Under the pieces are notes generated by a model. That model saw only the letters and a program-made list of their open reading frames with translations. It searched no databases and was not told the origin of the DNA. A stretch of DNA of 64,000 bases. It comes from Anaerosporobacter mobilis DSM 15930 (GTDB lineage: Bacteria > Bacillota > Clostridia > Lachnospirales > Lachnospiraceae). Position numbers and translations under genes: made by a program. Of this stretch, positions 18,865-26,970 are shown piece by piece. Within the stretch, counting starts at the first letter, position 1; the number at the start of each line of letters is the position of its first letter. The DNA is taken from the NCBI RefSeq assembly GCF_900142955.1, contig NZ_FRCP01000013.1, forward strand, positions 124,001 to 188,000, written 5' to 3'.

Positions 18865-18902
18865 ACTATTGCAATAGTATATAGTCATACTATCGCAATA
18901 GT
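18865..18902. terminator. Bidirectional terminator between the 53-aa gene and the FAD-Rieske gene
   Basis: A 16-bp stem (18865-18880 with 18887-18902, one mismatch) closes a 6-nt loop. On the minus strand it is followed by TTGTTTTG. It begins 16 nt past the FAD-Rieske stop codon, and the plus-strand small gene ends 80 nt before it. Confidence 0.65.
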
Positions 18903-18918
18903 CTTGAGGCGTCAACAG

Positions 18919-20217
18919 TTATACCTTCGCATTGTGCTTCGCAGGGTTATCAATTAACTGCCCTTTATTATCAAAGCGTGACCCATGACAAGGACAATCC
19001 CAAGTACGCTCGATCTTATTCCACTTTAATGCACACCCCATATGTGGACAGCGTTTCATGGTTGGTGTTAATAGATTGCTTACAGCCTCAACACCATTCA
19101 TGAAAAGTTGTGGTTTTATCATACTTCGATGTGGTGTATATACCTGCCGCCACTCGTTATCCTTACCCATAACCATATCACTTAAAATCATAGCCGCTAC
19201 CATAGAAGAGGTCATTCCCCATTTATTAAAACCAGTCGCTACATACATATGAGGTGTTTGTTTGGAGTAATGCCCGATATAAGGAATTCCATCAAGGCTC
19301 ATACAATCCTGTGTTGCCCAAGCATACTTTTCTATTGCTTTGGGATAATTCTTTTTCGCAAAATCTCTAAGTTCTTGCCAGTTACCACCTGACTTACCAG
19401 TTCGATGATCTCCTCCTCCAATTAATAATAAATCCTCATAATTACGAAAAGACATTCCCTTTTGCGCCTCATCTACATACATTCCATTAACCTTAGGTGC
19501 ATTTTCAAGTGCAATTACATAGGAACGATGTTGATACATCTTCAAGAAGTAACTCCCATGCTTATTAATTAACGGAAAATGAGTAGCAACGATAATTTTA
19601 TTGGCCGTTATCTTAACATCATCCGCTATTGCTGTATGATCTTTTATATCACGTATAAATGTATTCTCATAAATCTTAAGCCCTTTTGCAATCTCTGATA
19701 GGAATAAAAGAGGATTAAATTGTGCTTGATTTCCGACTTTAATTGCACCTTTGGTTTCAAATGGTAAGGGTAATTTATCCACCAATTCAGCTTTCAACCC
19801 GAGAACATTTACTGCCTTAACTTCATCTTCCAATTGTTTTCTATCTGAAAGGGAATACGTATACGCATCCTTTTGCTCAAAATCACACTTTATATTCTGG
19901 CAGAGCTCACGGTACTTTGTTACTGCATCTTCATTTGACCGAAGATACATCTTTGCCTTTTCAATTCCTGCATTCTTAATTAATTTATCATAGATTAATC
20001 CATGTTGCGATGTTACTTTTGCTGTCGTGTTTTTGGTTATACCTTGTCCGATTCTTTCCCCTTCCACTAAAACGTAATCAATGCCTTTTTGTTCTAAAAA
20101 GTATGCACATAAAACCCCACACATTCCACCACCAATTATTAACACCTCTGTCTTAATATCTTTACGCAACTGTGGAAATTGTGGTATATTACTGTGATCC
20201 GACCAAACTGATTTCAT
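18919..20217 (-). CDS. FAD-dependent oxidoreductase (DAO fold) with C-terminal Rieske domain
   Basis: The product is 432 aa. The N-terminal ADP-binding motif is VLIIGGGMCGVLCAYFLEQKG, followed by a glycine-oxidase/DadA-like fold (GMTSSMVAAMILSD). The last ~45 residues form a Rieske [2Fe-2S] module with CPHMGC (ligands Cys and His) and CPCHGSRF (Cys and His). Rieske-tailed amine-oxidase-like proteins occur in many bacteria; the substrate is not known. The C-terminus is short after the second ligand pair (GQLIDNPAKHNAKV), about 20 residues less than many homologs that end in a full Rieske fold. ATG follows AAAGGAAA. It is probably monocistronic. Confidence 0.88.
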   Translation of the reverse strand: MKSVWSDHSNIPQFPQLRKDIKTEVLIIGGGMCGVLCAYFLEQKGIDYVLVEGERIGQGITKNTTAKVTSQHGLIYDKLIKNAGIEKAKMYLRSNEDAVTKYRELCQNIKCDFEQKDAYTYSLSDRKQLEDEVKAVNVLGLKAELVDKLPLPFETKGAIKVGNQAQFNPLLFLSEIAKGLKIYENTFIRDIKDHTAIADDVKITANKIIVATHFPLINKHGSYFLKMYQHRSYVIALENAPKVNGMYVDEAQKGMSFRNYEDLLLIGGGDHRTGKSGGNWQELRDFAKKNYPKAIEKYAWATQDCMSLDGIPYIGHYSKQTPHMYVATGFNKWGMTSSMVAAMILSDMVMGKDNEWRQVYTPHRSMIKPQLFMNGVEAVSNLLTPTMKRCPHMGCALKWNKIERTWDCPCHGSRFDNKGQLIDNPAKHNAKV

Positions 20218-20395
20218 GAATAAATTTCCTTTCGCATTATTGATTGAATGCCAAACTCTATAGCTTTTTCAACGATTCTAAGTTGATATACTGCGAGTTT
20301 TACAATTAATTTAAACCGTTATTGATATATGAGTTATTCCTAGTAGTATTACCAATTACAATCAATGCAATGCAATTTCTAATAGATAATCATAG

Positions 20396-20445
20396 CAATA
20401 AAAAGAACTAGCATCCTCACCGTCCAAAGTGAATGCTAGTTCTTT
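20396..20445 (-). terminator. Terminator of the phosphonate operon
   Basis: A perfect 13-bp stem (20402-20414 with 20433-20445) lies 37 nt past the last operon gene's stop and is followed on the minus strand by TTTTTATT. It ends the eight-gene unit before the FAD-Rieske gene. Confidence 0.75.
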
Positions 20446-20482
20446 ATTACTGAATCAAATTTTACTGGAAATCGTATCATAT

Positions 20483-22270
20483 TCACATTACACAGTACAG
20501 CTCCTTCAACTCTTCCTCCGAAAAACTAACCGGATTATTCTTCAGCCTATCCATATTAATCTCTTCAACCAATTCTACAATCTCATTTTCATTGATACGA
20601 ACCTTAGGTAAGGCAAATTCCATTATGATTCCTTTTACTACCTCTATACTTTCTTCGATATCCATTGTATTAAATACAGTAGCAAGACTTTTTAGTACTT
20701 GTTCTAATTCCTTGTTGTCTTTTGATTTTTGATTCATTCGCTCCCATATTGGTATAATACATAGAGCTACAGCATGCCCATGACTTATTCCGTAATTACT
20801 AGTTAACTGATAGCTCATTGCATGAGCAGCTGTTGTACGCGCTATATTAATTGCTTTCCCGCTATAGTTAGAAGCCCTAAGCATATCTTCAAGTACTACT
20901 TCCTCATCATTGGAATACGCTATATAAGACTTCAATATAAGTTCTATGCATTGTTTTGAATAATATCTACTTTCTTCTGTTGCTTTCTTTGACCAATAAG
21001 ACTCTATCCCTTGGCATAGTGAATCTAAGACAGTCGATTTTTTGTGATATGTAGGTAATGTTTTTAGTAAATTAGGGTCAAGTATCGCCATATCCGGTAA
21101 GATAGAGCCATGTTCCACAGAACATTTTGTTCCAGCTTTATATATTACTGCAATTTGTGTAGATTCACTCCCTGTTCCAGCTGATGTAGGAATTGCTATA
21201 TGTTTTATAGTATTATATCGGAATTCCTTTTTGATAAAATCGGATAGACTTACTAAAGGCGAAAAAAGTTTAATACATTTTGCAACATCCATTGTACTAC
21301 CTCCACCAATAGATATTAATACATCACAATTATGTTCTTTTCGTAATTTCACTCCATTAAGCACCTCTTCATATTTAGGATTTGAACTAAACTCTGAAAA
21401 AAACACAAACTGTTTTGATATGGAACCTAAATCTTTCTCTACCTTATCTCTCAAACTTTTTCCCACAACCACCAAGATATTACAACGTTCCGACGTTTTC
21501 AATACCTTCTCTAATGAATTCATATAATTATTTGATTCTATAATTTCTTGTTCTCTATAATCATAATTTTTAATTTCTTCTGATACTCTGTTGTAATCTG
21601 CTTCATTATCTATTTCATCAATATAATCCTCTTTATAGGACATAGCTACTATATTCAACTGCTCACTAATGGTATTGAGTGCATTCTCAGCATACACATC
21701 CTTAATTTCTTTATTAACCAAATTAGAAACCTCGCTCTGCCAAGCATTCATCTGCTGCCTATCTAACTTATATAAAGGCTGAAATGCAAAACATTCTGTA
21801 TCAAATAAATCTACCGAAACTTCCTTTAATTTGCCCTGTTCAATCCTACATTTGAAATCCTTTTCTGGTAATTCTTTTTCTTCGTTATATAAACAAATGG
21901 AAGGATTCTCGTTTGTAAGAATCTTATGAATTAATTTCTTATTAAACACCAAATCCCCATGAAGTAATAACACATCCTCGGTTACTTGTTTTATGTTGTT
22001 CATTGATACAATATAATTCGTACTGAGATACTCTTTATTTGGTACAAAATCAAAGGTTAAGGTATTATACTTTTTACTCATTTGAATTAACTGTTCCTCA
22101 AAAGGGCCTGTGGTAATTATGAATTCTCGTATCCCACACTCACTCAATATTCTAATTTGTCTTTCAAAAATCGTTTCTCCATTATATAGCGTAAGCATGC
22201 ATTTGGGTTTCTCCCTTGTTAACTCTCCCATACGGCTACCTAAACCAGAATTAAAAATAATAGCTTTCAT
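20483..22270 (-). CDS. Fused nucleotidyltransferase / iron-containing alcohol dehydrogenase (phosphonoacetaldehyde reductase-like)
   Basis: The product is 595 aa with two domains. Residues 1-~235 are a MobA/LicC-like nucleotidyltransferase with NSGLGSRMGELTREKPKCML (NTP loop) and LLHGDLVFNK (metal Asp). Residues ~255-595 are a type III iron alcohol dehydrogenase with ISIGGGSTMDVAKCIK (NAD binding), PTSAGTGSEST and the metal-site region HAMSYQ / GISHGHAVALCIIP, most like phosphonoacetaldehyde reductases (PhpC/FomC type). Known chemistry of the parts: reduce phosphonoacetaldehyde to 2-hydroxyethylphosphonate and activate it with CTP. The fusion of activating and reducing steps, directly downstream of the decarboxylase gene (6-nt gap), supports CMP-hydroxyethylphosphonate as product. 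That assignment is inference. Confidence 0.85.
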   Translation of the reverse strand: MKAIIFNSGLGSRMGELTREKPKCMLTLYNGETIFERQIRILSECGIREFIITTGPFEEQLIQMSKKYNTLTFDFVPNKEYLSTNYIVSMNNIKQVTEDVLLLHGDLVFNKKLIHKILTNENPSICLYNEEKELPEKDFKCRIEQGKLKEVSVDLFDTECFAFQPLYKLDRQQMNAWQSEVSNLVNKEIKDVYAENALNTISEQLNIVAMSYKEDYIDEIDNEADYNRVSEEIKNYDYREQEIIESNNYMNSLEKVLKTSERCNILVVVGKSLRDKVEKDLGSISKQFVFFSEFSSNPKYEEVLNGVKLRKEHNCDVLISIGGGSTMDVAKCIKLFSPLVSLSDFIKKEFRYNTIKHIAIPTSAGTGSESTQIAVIYKAGTKCSVEHGSILPDMAILDPNLLKTLPTYHKKSTVLDSLCQGIESYWSKKATEESRYYSKQCIELILKSYIAYSNDEEVVLEDMLRASNYSGKAINIARTTAAHAMSYQLTSNYGISHGHAVALCIIPIWERMNQKSKDNKELEQVLKSLATVFNTMDIEESIEVVKGIIMEFALPKVRINENEIVELVEEINMDRLKNNPVSFSEEELKELYCVM

Positions 22271-22276
22271 TAGTGA

Positions 22277-23392
22277 TTAAACTCCTCTTAATTTTAGTGT
22301 AAAACACTCTTTATTTTCAATTGGTGTTGTGGTTGGTCTTCCAAGATCATTTCTAGACCTATCATTGGTGTAGATAACCATGGCCAATTTCTCCTTACTT
22401 GTTAAGCACTTTATATTCGTTACTAAGTCATTCCTACTTCTAATATCCAAAACTTTGTTAAAACCTAAGCCAATTAGTATTTGTTTCACATCTATCTCAA
22501 ATCCGATTGTCTCTTGCCCACCAACCGATTCATGGCAACCATTATTAATCAGTATGTACTTAAAATTTGCATTGGCATTTTGTACAGCTACACCAAGTCC
22601 ACCCATATGCATGATAAATGCACCATCTCCATCGATACATATCACATTCTTATCACTAAACAAGCTAATACCAAGTGCTAAGGAGGAAGCATGTCCCATA
22701 GAACCCACTGTAAGAAAATCGTTGCTATGACCCATATTATGTTTCTCTCGTACCTCGAATACTTCTCTAGATGTCTTACCTGTAGTAGATATGATAAAAT
22801 CATCATCCGTAATATTCGTTATTATGTTTTCTAACACGGCTTCTCTACTTAATTCCAAGTCACTTACTTTTTTTGTATCGGATCTATACGCACTAAAGGT
22901 ATCCTTTCTAATTACAAGCGCTATAGGCTTATGGACTCGTTTCATATACTCATAGCCATATGCGATGCTTTCTTTGTAATTATCCTCTACTATACAATAC
23001 ACGATTCCCAGCGCTTCTAATAATGGCAACGTTACTTTCCCTTGTTTTACATGTTGGGGTTCATCCTGTACACCCGGTTCCCCTCTATAACCTATAATCA
23101 ATAACATTGGAATTCGATATACCTCTTCATCTGATAAAGAAAGCAAAGGGTTAATAGCATTCCCTATTCCTGAGTTTTGCATATATACCACACCAAACTT
23201 ACCCGTTGCAATATGATATCCACTGGCTAACGCAATGGCATTTCCTTCGTTGGCGGCTATGATGTTTCGATTTGTTGACGTATTCTCTTTGACACAAGTA
23301 CAGAATTCTTTTAATAAGGAATCTGGTACTCCGGTAAAGAAATTAAATTGATGCTCTATTAAACAATCATAAAATTCCTTTGGATTAATCAT
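22277..23392 (-). CDS. Phosphonopyruvate decarboxylase
   Basis: The product is 371 aa from ATG 23392; GGGGG overlapping the upstream stop codon is its ribosome site, and an ATG 16 codons earlier lies inside the PEP mutase gene. The N-terminal TPP-pyrimidine domain has FFTGVPDSLLKEF and ANEGNAIALASGYHIATG. The C-terminal TPP-phosphate motif is CIDGDGAFIMHMGGLGVAVQ, with NN 20 residues on. Length and order match Ppd/Fom2/AepY. The enzyme converts phosphonopyruvate to phosphonoacetaldehyde and CO2, pulling the unfavourable PEP mutase step forward. It sits 5 nt after PEP mutase, the standard partner. Confidence 0.93.
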   Translation of the reverse strand: MINPKEFYDCLIEHQFNFFTGVPDSLLKEFCTCVKENTSTNRNIIAANEGNAIALASGYHIATGKFGVVYMQNSGIGNAINPLLSLSDEEVYRIPMLLIIGYRGEPGVQDEPQHVKQGKVTLPLLEALGIVYCIVEDNYKESIAYGYEYMKRVHKPIALVIRKDTFSAYRSDTKKVSDLELSREAVLENIITNITDDDFIISTTGKTSREVFEVREKHNMGHSNDFLTVGSMGHASSLALGISLFSDKNVICIDGDGAFIMHMGGLGVAVQNANANFKYILINNGCHESVGGQETIGFEIDVKQILIGLGFNKVLDIRSRNDLVTNIKCLTSKEKLAMVIYTNDRSRNDLGRPTTTPIENKECFTLKLRGV

Positions 23393-23397
23393 ATATA

Positions 23398-24276
23398 TTA
23401 CCCCCGAATTACTTGCAATATTTCTTCCATTGATAAGCAATATTCATTACTTGCTTCCTCGCAACATTCATCTTCCAATATTTTCTCTGCTGTTCTTAAC
23501 ATAGCTGGATATGCACTTCTTAGTAAATGATTTGCGTAAATAATTACATTAGCCCCCAAGTCACTTAACTGCGTTTCCGTAAACTTTGAATATGTAGTTG
23601 GTATAACGATCACAATTACATCAGGATAGTCTTTCTTAAATCTTGTAAGAAACGAAGTAATTTCTTCACCATCACTTTTATAGCTGTGAATCATTATTCC
23701 GTCAGCTCCAGCATCCACATACGTTTCTGCTCGGTCCAGTGCCTCTTCCACACTTTTATCTGCGATAAAACTTTCTATTCGAGCAAATATTAAAAATTCT
23801 TCTGTTTGTAAAGCTTCTTTCCCTCTTGTTATTTTATTCGCAAAAGTTAGTTTATCTTCTAATATTTGTTCTGTACCATTACCGAATAGAGAATTCTGCT
23901 TTAGCCCTTTCTTATCTTCTATAATTATAGCTGATACACCCATTCTCTCTAAGGTTCTGACGTGATGAACGAAATGCTCTACCTGACCACCCGTATCCCC
24001 ATCCACAATGATTGGTTTTGATGTAACTTCTAATATCTCTTCAATTGTTTTAACTCTACTTGAAAAATCTACAACCTCATTGTCTGGTTTACCCTTTAAT
24101 ACAGAATCACATAAGGAACTGACCCACATGGCATCGTATTCTTTTCCATTCCTATTCGCCCTTTCTACAATCAAACCAGAGAGTCCATTTGACGCTTCCA
24201 TCACTCGAATATATTTGTTTTCATTTAATAAGCTTTTTAATTTTCCTCTTCTTAGTTCCGGTAAATTACACTTCAT
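23398..24276 (-). CDS. pepM: Phosphoenolpyruvate mutase
   Basis: The product is 292 aa and carries the diagnostic catalytic motif E120-D-K122-x5-N128-S129 (EDKKGLKQNS) that separates PEP mutase from isocitrate and methylisocitrate lyases. The isocitrate-lyase-superfamily barrel is shown by VMEASNGLSGLIVERA, PIIVDGDTGGQ (metal Asp residues) and ARIESFIADKSVEEALDRA. It makes the C-P bond by isomerising PEP to phosphonopyruvate, the entry to nearly all natural phosphonates. It overlaps the upstream papain-like gene by 11 nt and is followed by the decarboxylase that drives the reaction. Confidence 0.96.
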   Translation of the reverse strand: MKCNLPELRRGKLKSLLNENKYIRVMEASNGLSGLIVERANRNGKEYDAMWVSSLCDSVLKGKPDNEVVDFSSRVKTIEEILEVTSKPIIVDGDTGGQVEHFVHHVRTLERMGVSAIIIEDKKGLKQNSLFGNGTEQILEDKLTFANKITRGKEALQTEEFLIFARIESFIADKSVEEALDRAETYVDAGADGIMIHSYKSDGEEITSFLTRFKKDYPDVIVIVIPTTYSKFTETQLSDLGANVIIYANHLLRSAYPAMLRTAEKILEDECCEEASNEYCLSMEEILQVIRG

Positions 24277-24916
24277 GTTGCTTCCACCCTTTTATAACCA
24301 TTCTGTATAATAACTTTCCATTTAGTATACAAAATAGCTTCATATTTTCTAAAACACCTATTCTGTTCATATAATTCTCGTTTTCATCCTTGCTCTTACT
24401 AATATAATCTTCATAATATAAATAATTACCTAATAACTCGTCCATATCTTTAATAGTATATCTATAATACCTTTTATCCATGGGAACAACTTGTGATAAC
24501 TCAATTATTCTTCCTATAAAAGACATACAATTATGAGCTTTATATATTCGAAATCCATGAATGATAGGCATAGTAATCATAGAATATAGATTAAAGATAT
24601 ATTCAGTATCTTTTTCTATTGTTCTTATATAGGTATTGATTTTACTTAAGTTTTCCTTCTGTACAGGTAGTTTGAACACTTTGATCTTGACCTTTTCATT
24701 ACTACCAAAGATATAACAATCACGAGTTTCATGCATAAACCCCGATTCAAAAGGGGAATAATGCTTCTTTCTTGAAAACGTAATAAAATCATCTAGTTTA
24801 CCATCCATAGACAAAGCGATATGGGTATATTCATATTTGGTAATTTTCCTACCAACCTTTCCCAGACCCGTAAGTGCTTTAATTAGTACGATATACACAT
24901 ATTCCTGTTTTTCCAT
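24266..24916 (-). CDS. Permuted papain-like (NlpC/P60, YiiX-type) protein
   Basis: The product is 216 aa. The order His then Cys (YTHIALSMDG with H32; KAHNCMSFIG with C130) and the spacing between them match circularly permuted NlpC/P60 and YiiX/LRAT-type folds. The segment FITFSRKKHYSPFESGF resembles the strand pair between the two residues. No signal peptide is present. Relatives of this fold act as amidases, thioesterases or lipid acyltransferases. Placed between the phosphotransferase gene (1-nt gap) and pepM (11-nt overlap), it may act on the lipid or acyl part of the product. The C-terminal ~80 residues are not recognised. Confidence 0.7.
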   Translation of the reverse strand: MEKQEYVYIVLIKALTGLGKVGRKITKYEYTHIALSMDGKLDDFITFSRKKHYSPFESGFMHETRDCYIFGSNEKVKIKVFKLPVQKENLSKINTYIRTIEKDTEYIFNLYSMITMPIIHGFRIYKAHNCMSFIGRIIELSQVVPMDKRYYRYTIKDMDELLGNYLYYEDYISKSKDENENYMNRIGVLENMKLFCILNGKLLYRMVIKGWKQHEV

Positions 24917-24917
24917 G

Positions 24918-25604
24918 TTACATTTCCCCTTTGTCTTTCACACTTAACCTTCTAAATAATTGAATCTGTAATCGAATCATCTCATAATACATAGGTATTC
25001 CGCCAACTATTAGAAAAACATCTCCAAACGTTACACCCCATTTATGAATAGAAAACAAAGGTTCTGCTTTAAAGAACATACTTCCAATACACATAACGCC
25101 AAAGAACAGGTGGGTTTCTATTGGTCCTAATCTAGGAAATAAGAATTCTCTCAGATACAGCATGTAATTCATGGAAGTAAATATAATCAGTGCATACACT
25201 GGTACTAAAAAAATCGCTACCCCGAAACTAACATACCCTGAAAAAGCCAATGCGATTATTAAATATGTAATGTGCAATATATCTGTGAGTAAATCAAAAA
25301 AACCTCCTGCTTCCGATGTCATATTTCTTGTTCTTGCTACATATCCGTCTAAATCATCACAGATTAAGTGGCATAGGATACCAAATATTGTCCCAATCAG
25401 AAAGTATGGTGAAATCTTAGCAAGGAATCCACAAATCACTCCGACCAAACCACCGAATGCTCCTATTAATGTAATTTGATTTGGTGTCATGCTCTTAGGA
25501 ATATGATTTCCTATTGTTTTATATAGAAACTGTTGAAAACCTGTTTCTAATTTACTAGGTATTATCTTCTTAATTTCTGTTTCATCCTTTTTATAAGTCA
25601 TCAT
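24918..25604 (-). CDS. CDP-alcohol phosphatidyltransferase family protein
   Basis: The product is 228 aa, an integral membrane protein with about six helices. It matches the whole family signature D-x2-DG-x2-AR-x8-G-x3-D-x3-D: D83, D86-G87, A90-R91, G100, D104, D108. The family moves a phosphoalcohol from a CMP-linked donor to another alcohol, for example head groups to diacylglycerol. With a nucleotidyltransferase and a phosphonate pathway in the same operon, the likely donor is a CMP-phosphonate and the acceptor a lipid alcohol. It overlaps the radical SAM gene by 14 nt. Substrate choice is inference. Confidence 0.88.
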   Translation of the reverse strand: MMTYKKDETEIKKIIPSKLETGFQQFLYKTIGNHIPKSMTPNQITLIGAFGGLVGVICGFLAKISPYFLIGTIFGILCHLICDDLDGYVARTRNMTSEAGGFFDLLTDILHITYLIIALAFSGYVSFGVAIFLVPVYALIIFTSMNYMLYLREFLFPRLGPIETHLFFGVMCIGSMFFKAEPLFSIHKWGVTFGDVFLIVGGIPMYYEMIRLQIQLFRRLSVKDKGEM

Positions 25605-26970
25605 TACTCCTTTTTGATTTGATTACATTCTTAATAAATGATTTAATATAGTATCCATAATCAATAAAATCGTATACTCCTTGTCTCTTTGCTCTTATAA
25701 ACAATTTTATTAATAATTTATAATAACAAAAATAATAACGTTTCACGCTTATGTTTACCGGTGTAGCTACCAGATGTAGATAATCCCAGTGTGATGGATT
25801 ATCCGTAATCATACGATCTTTGAACTCATCATATACCTCTGTTGTAAATTCTGGTGTGAATATTGATATTGCAACATGCTTTAATTGATTCTTCTTAATC
25901 CATCTATAGAGATTATTAAAATCTTTCGGAGTAAAATTAAAATTAACAATAAACATTCCCATAATATTAATACCTAATTGGTTGCATATGGCGATGGTTT
26001 CCACATTGTTTTGTAGATTAGAATGTTTGTTATATTCAACTAGTGTTTGTTCATAGATTGCCTCCAAGCCAACTAATACGTAATATAATCCTATCTCCTT
26101 TAAGTCTGCCATAATGGAGCTATTATTCGCTATAAAATCAGCTCTGCCATAACAAATATAGTTCTTCTTAATCTTTTTCTCTTTTATTAACTGAACAAAC
26201 TTACTTAATCGTTCCTTATCAATAAGAAAATCATCATCAACAATATAGATGTTTTCAGATTGAATGGATTCTATCTCCTTCACTACCTCTTCAATATCTC
26301 TTGTTACATACTTTCCCGCATTCATCTTGTTTCTATGACAAAATCTACAACGATAAGGACAACAATATGCCGTACGAACCCAAGCAGCATGTTCTAATGC
26401 CAAATATCTATAATTACTAGGATGCTCATAAAAATACGTTCGATCTGGTAGAGGAAGTTCTTTTATCTCAAATGGAAGCGCTTTATTATGAAACCACCGA
26501 CCTTCCTTCTTATAACAGATGCCTTCTAAACTGGATAAATCGATATCCTGACTTAATATAGAGTGCTTAATAATATCTATAAGTTTGAATATATCAAATG
26601 TTGTGAGAATATAATCTACATACTCCTTATACATTCTTTCATAACATAACTGTGCATGTAGTCCTCCAATTACAGTAATGATATCTTCATTAAACGCTTT
26701 TGCATCTCTACAATATTCAAGCATAAAATTTTCTTGTCTCGTTCTCCCACATACATATACGAGATCTGGTTTATATTTCTTTAGCGCTTGTGGTACTCCT
26801 GATCTTTCAATCTGTCCATCATACATATATACTTGATGTCCTTCTTCCCCAAGCATTGTTGCTATGTATTCTAACTCTAGGCATTCATTTTCAATAACTC
26901 CAACGAAATTATATTTTGTTCTCGATATCTCAGGATGGATAAGCAAAATTGATAAATTATTCTTTACCAT
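25591..26970 (-). CDS. B12-binding-domain radical SAM protein
   Basis: The product is 459 aa. Residues ~7-140 form a cobalamin-binding-like Rossmann domain (ILLIHPEISRTKYNF; KPDLVYVCGRTRQEN; ITVIGGLHAQLCYERM). The radical SAM cluster motif is C204-PYR-C208-RF-C211. A C-terminal ~100-residue region rich in aromatic and basic residues is not recognised. B12 radical SAM enzymes in phosphonate pathways methylate unactivated carbon (Fom3, on CMP-hydroxyethylphosphonate) or phosphorus (PhpK). A methyltransferase role here is plausible, but other reactions, including lipid modification, are open. ATG follows GAGGAGGAG and the frame overlaps its upstream neighbour by 14 nt. Confidence 0.87.
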   Translation of the reverse strand: MVKNNLSILLIHPEISRTKYNFVGVIENECLELEYIATMLGEEGHQVYMYDGQIERSGVPQALKKYKPDLVYVCGRTRQENFMLEYCRDAKAFNEDIITVIGGLHAQLCYERMYKEYVDYILTTFDIFKLIDIIKHSILSQDIDLSSLEGICYKKEGRWFHNKALPFEIKELPLPDRTYFYEHPSNYRYLALEHAAWVRTAYCCPYRCRFCHRNKMNAGKYVTRDIEEVVKEIESIQSENIYIVDDDFLIDKERLSKFVQLIKEKKIKKNYICYGRADFIANNSSIMADLKEIGLYYVLVGLEAIYEQTLVEYNKHSNLQNNVETIAICNQLGINIMGMFIVNFNFTPKDFNNLYRWIKKNQLKHVAISIFTPEFTTEVYDEFKDRMITDNPSHWDYLHLVATPVNISVKRYYFCYYKLLIKLFIRAKRQGVYDFIDYGYYIKSFIKNVIKSKRSNDDL

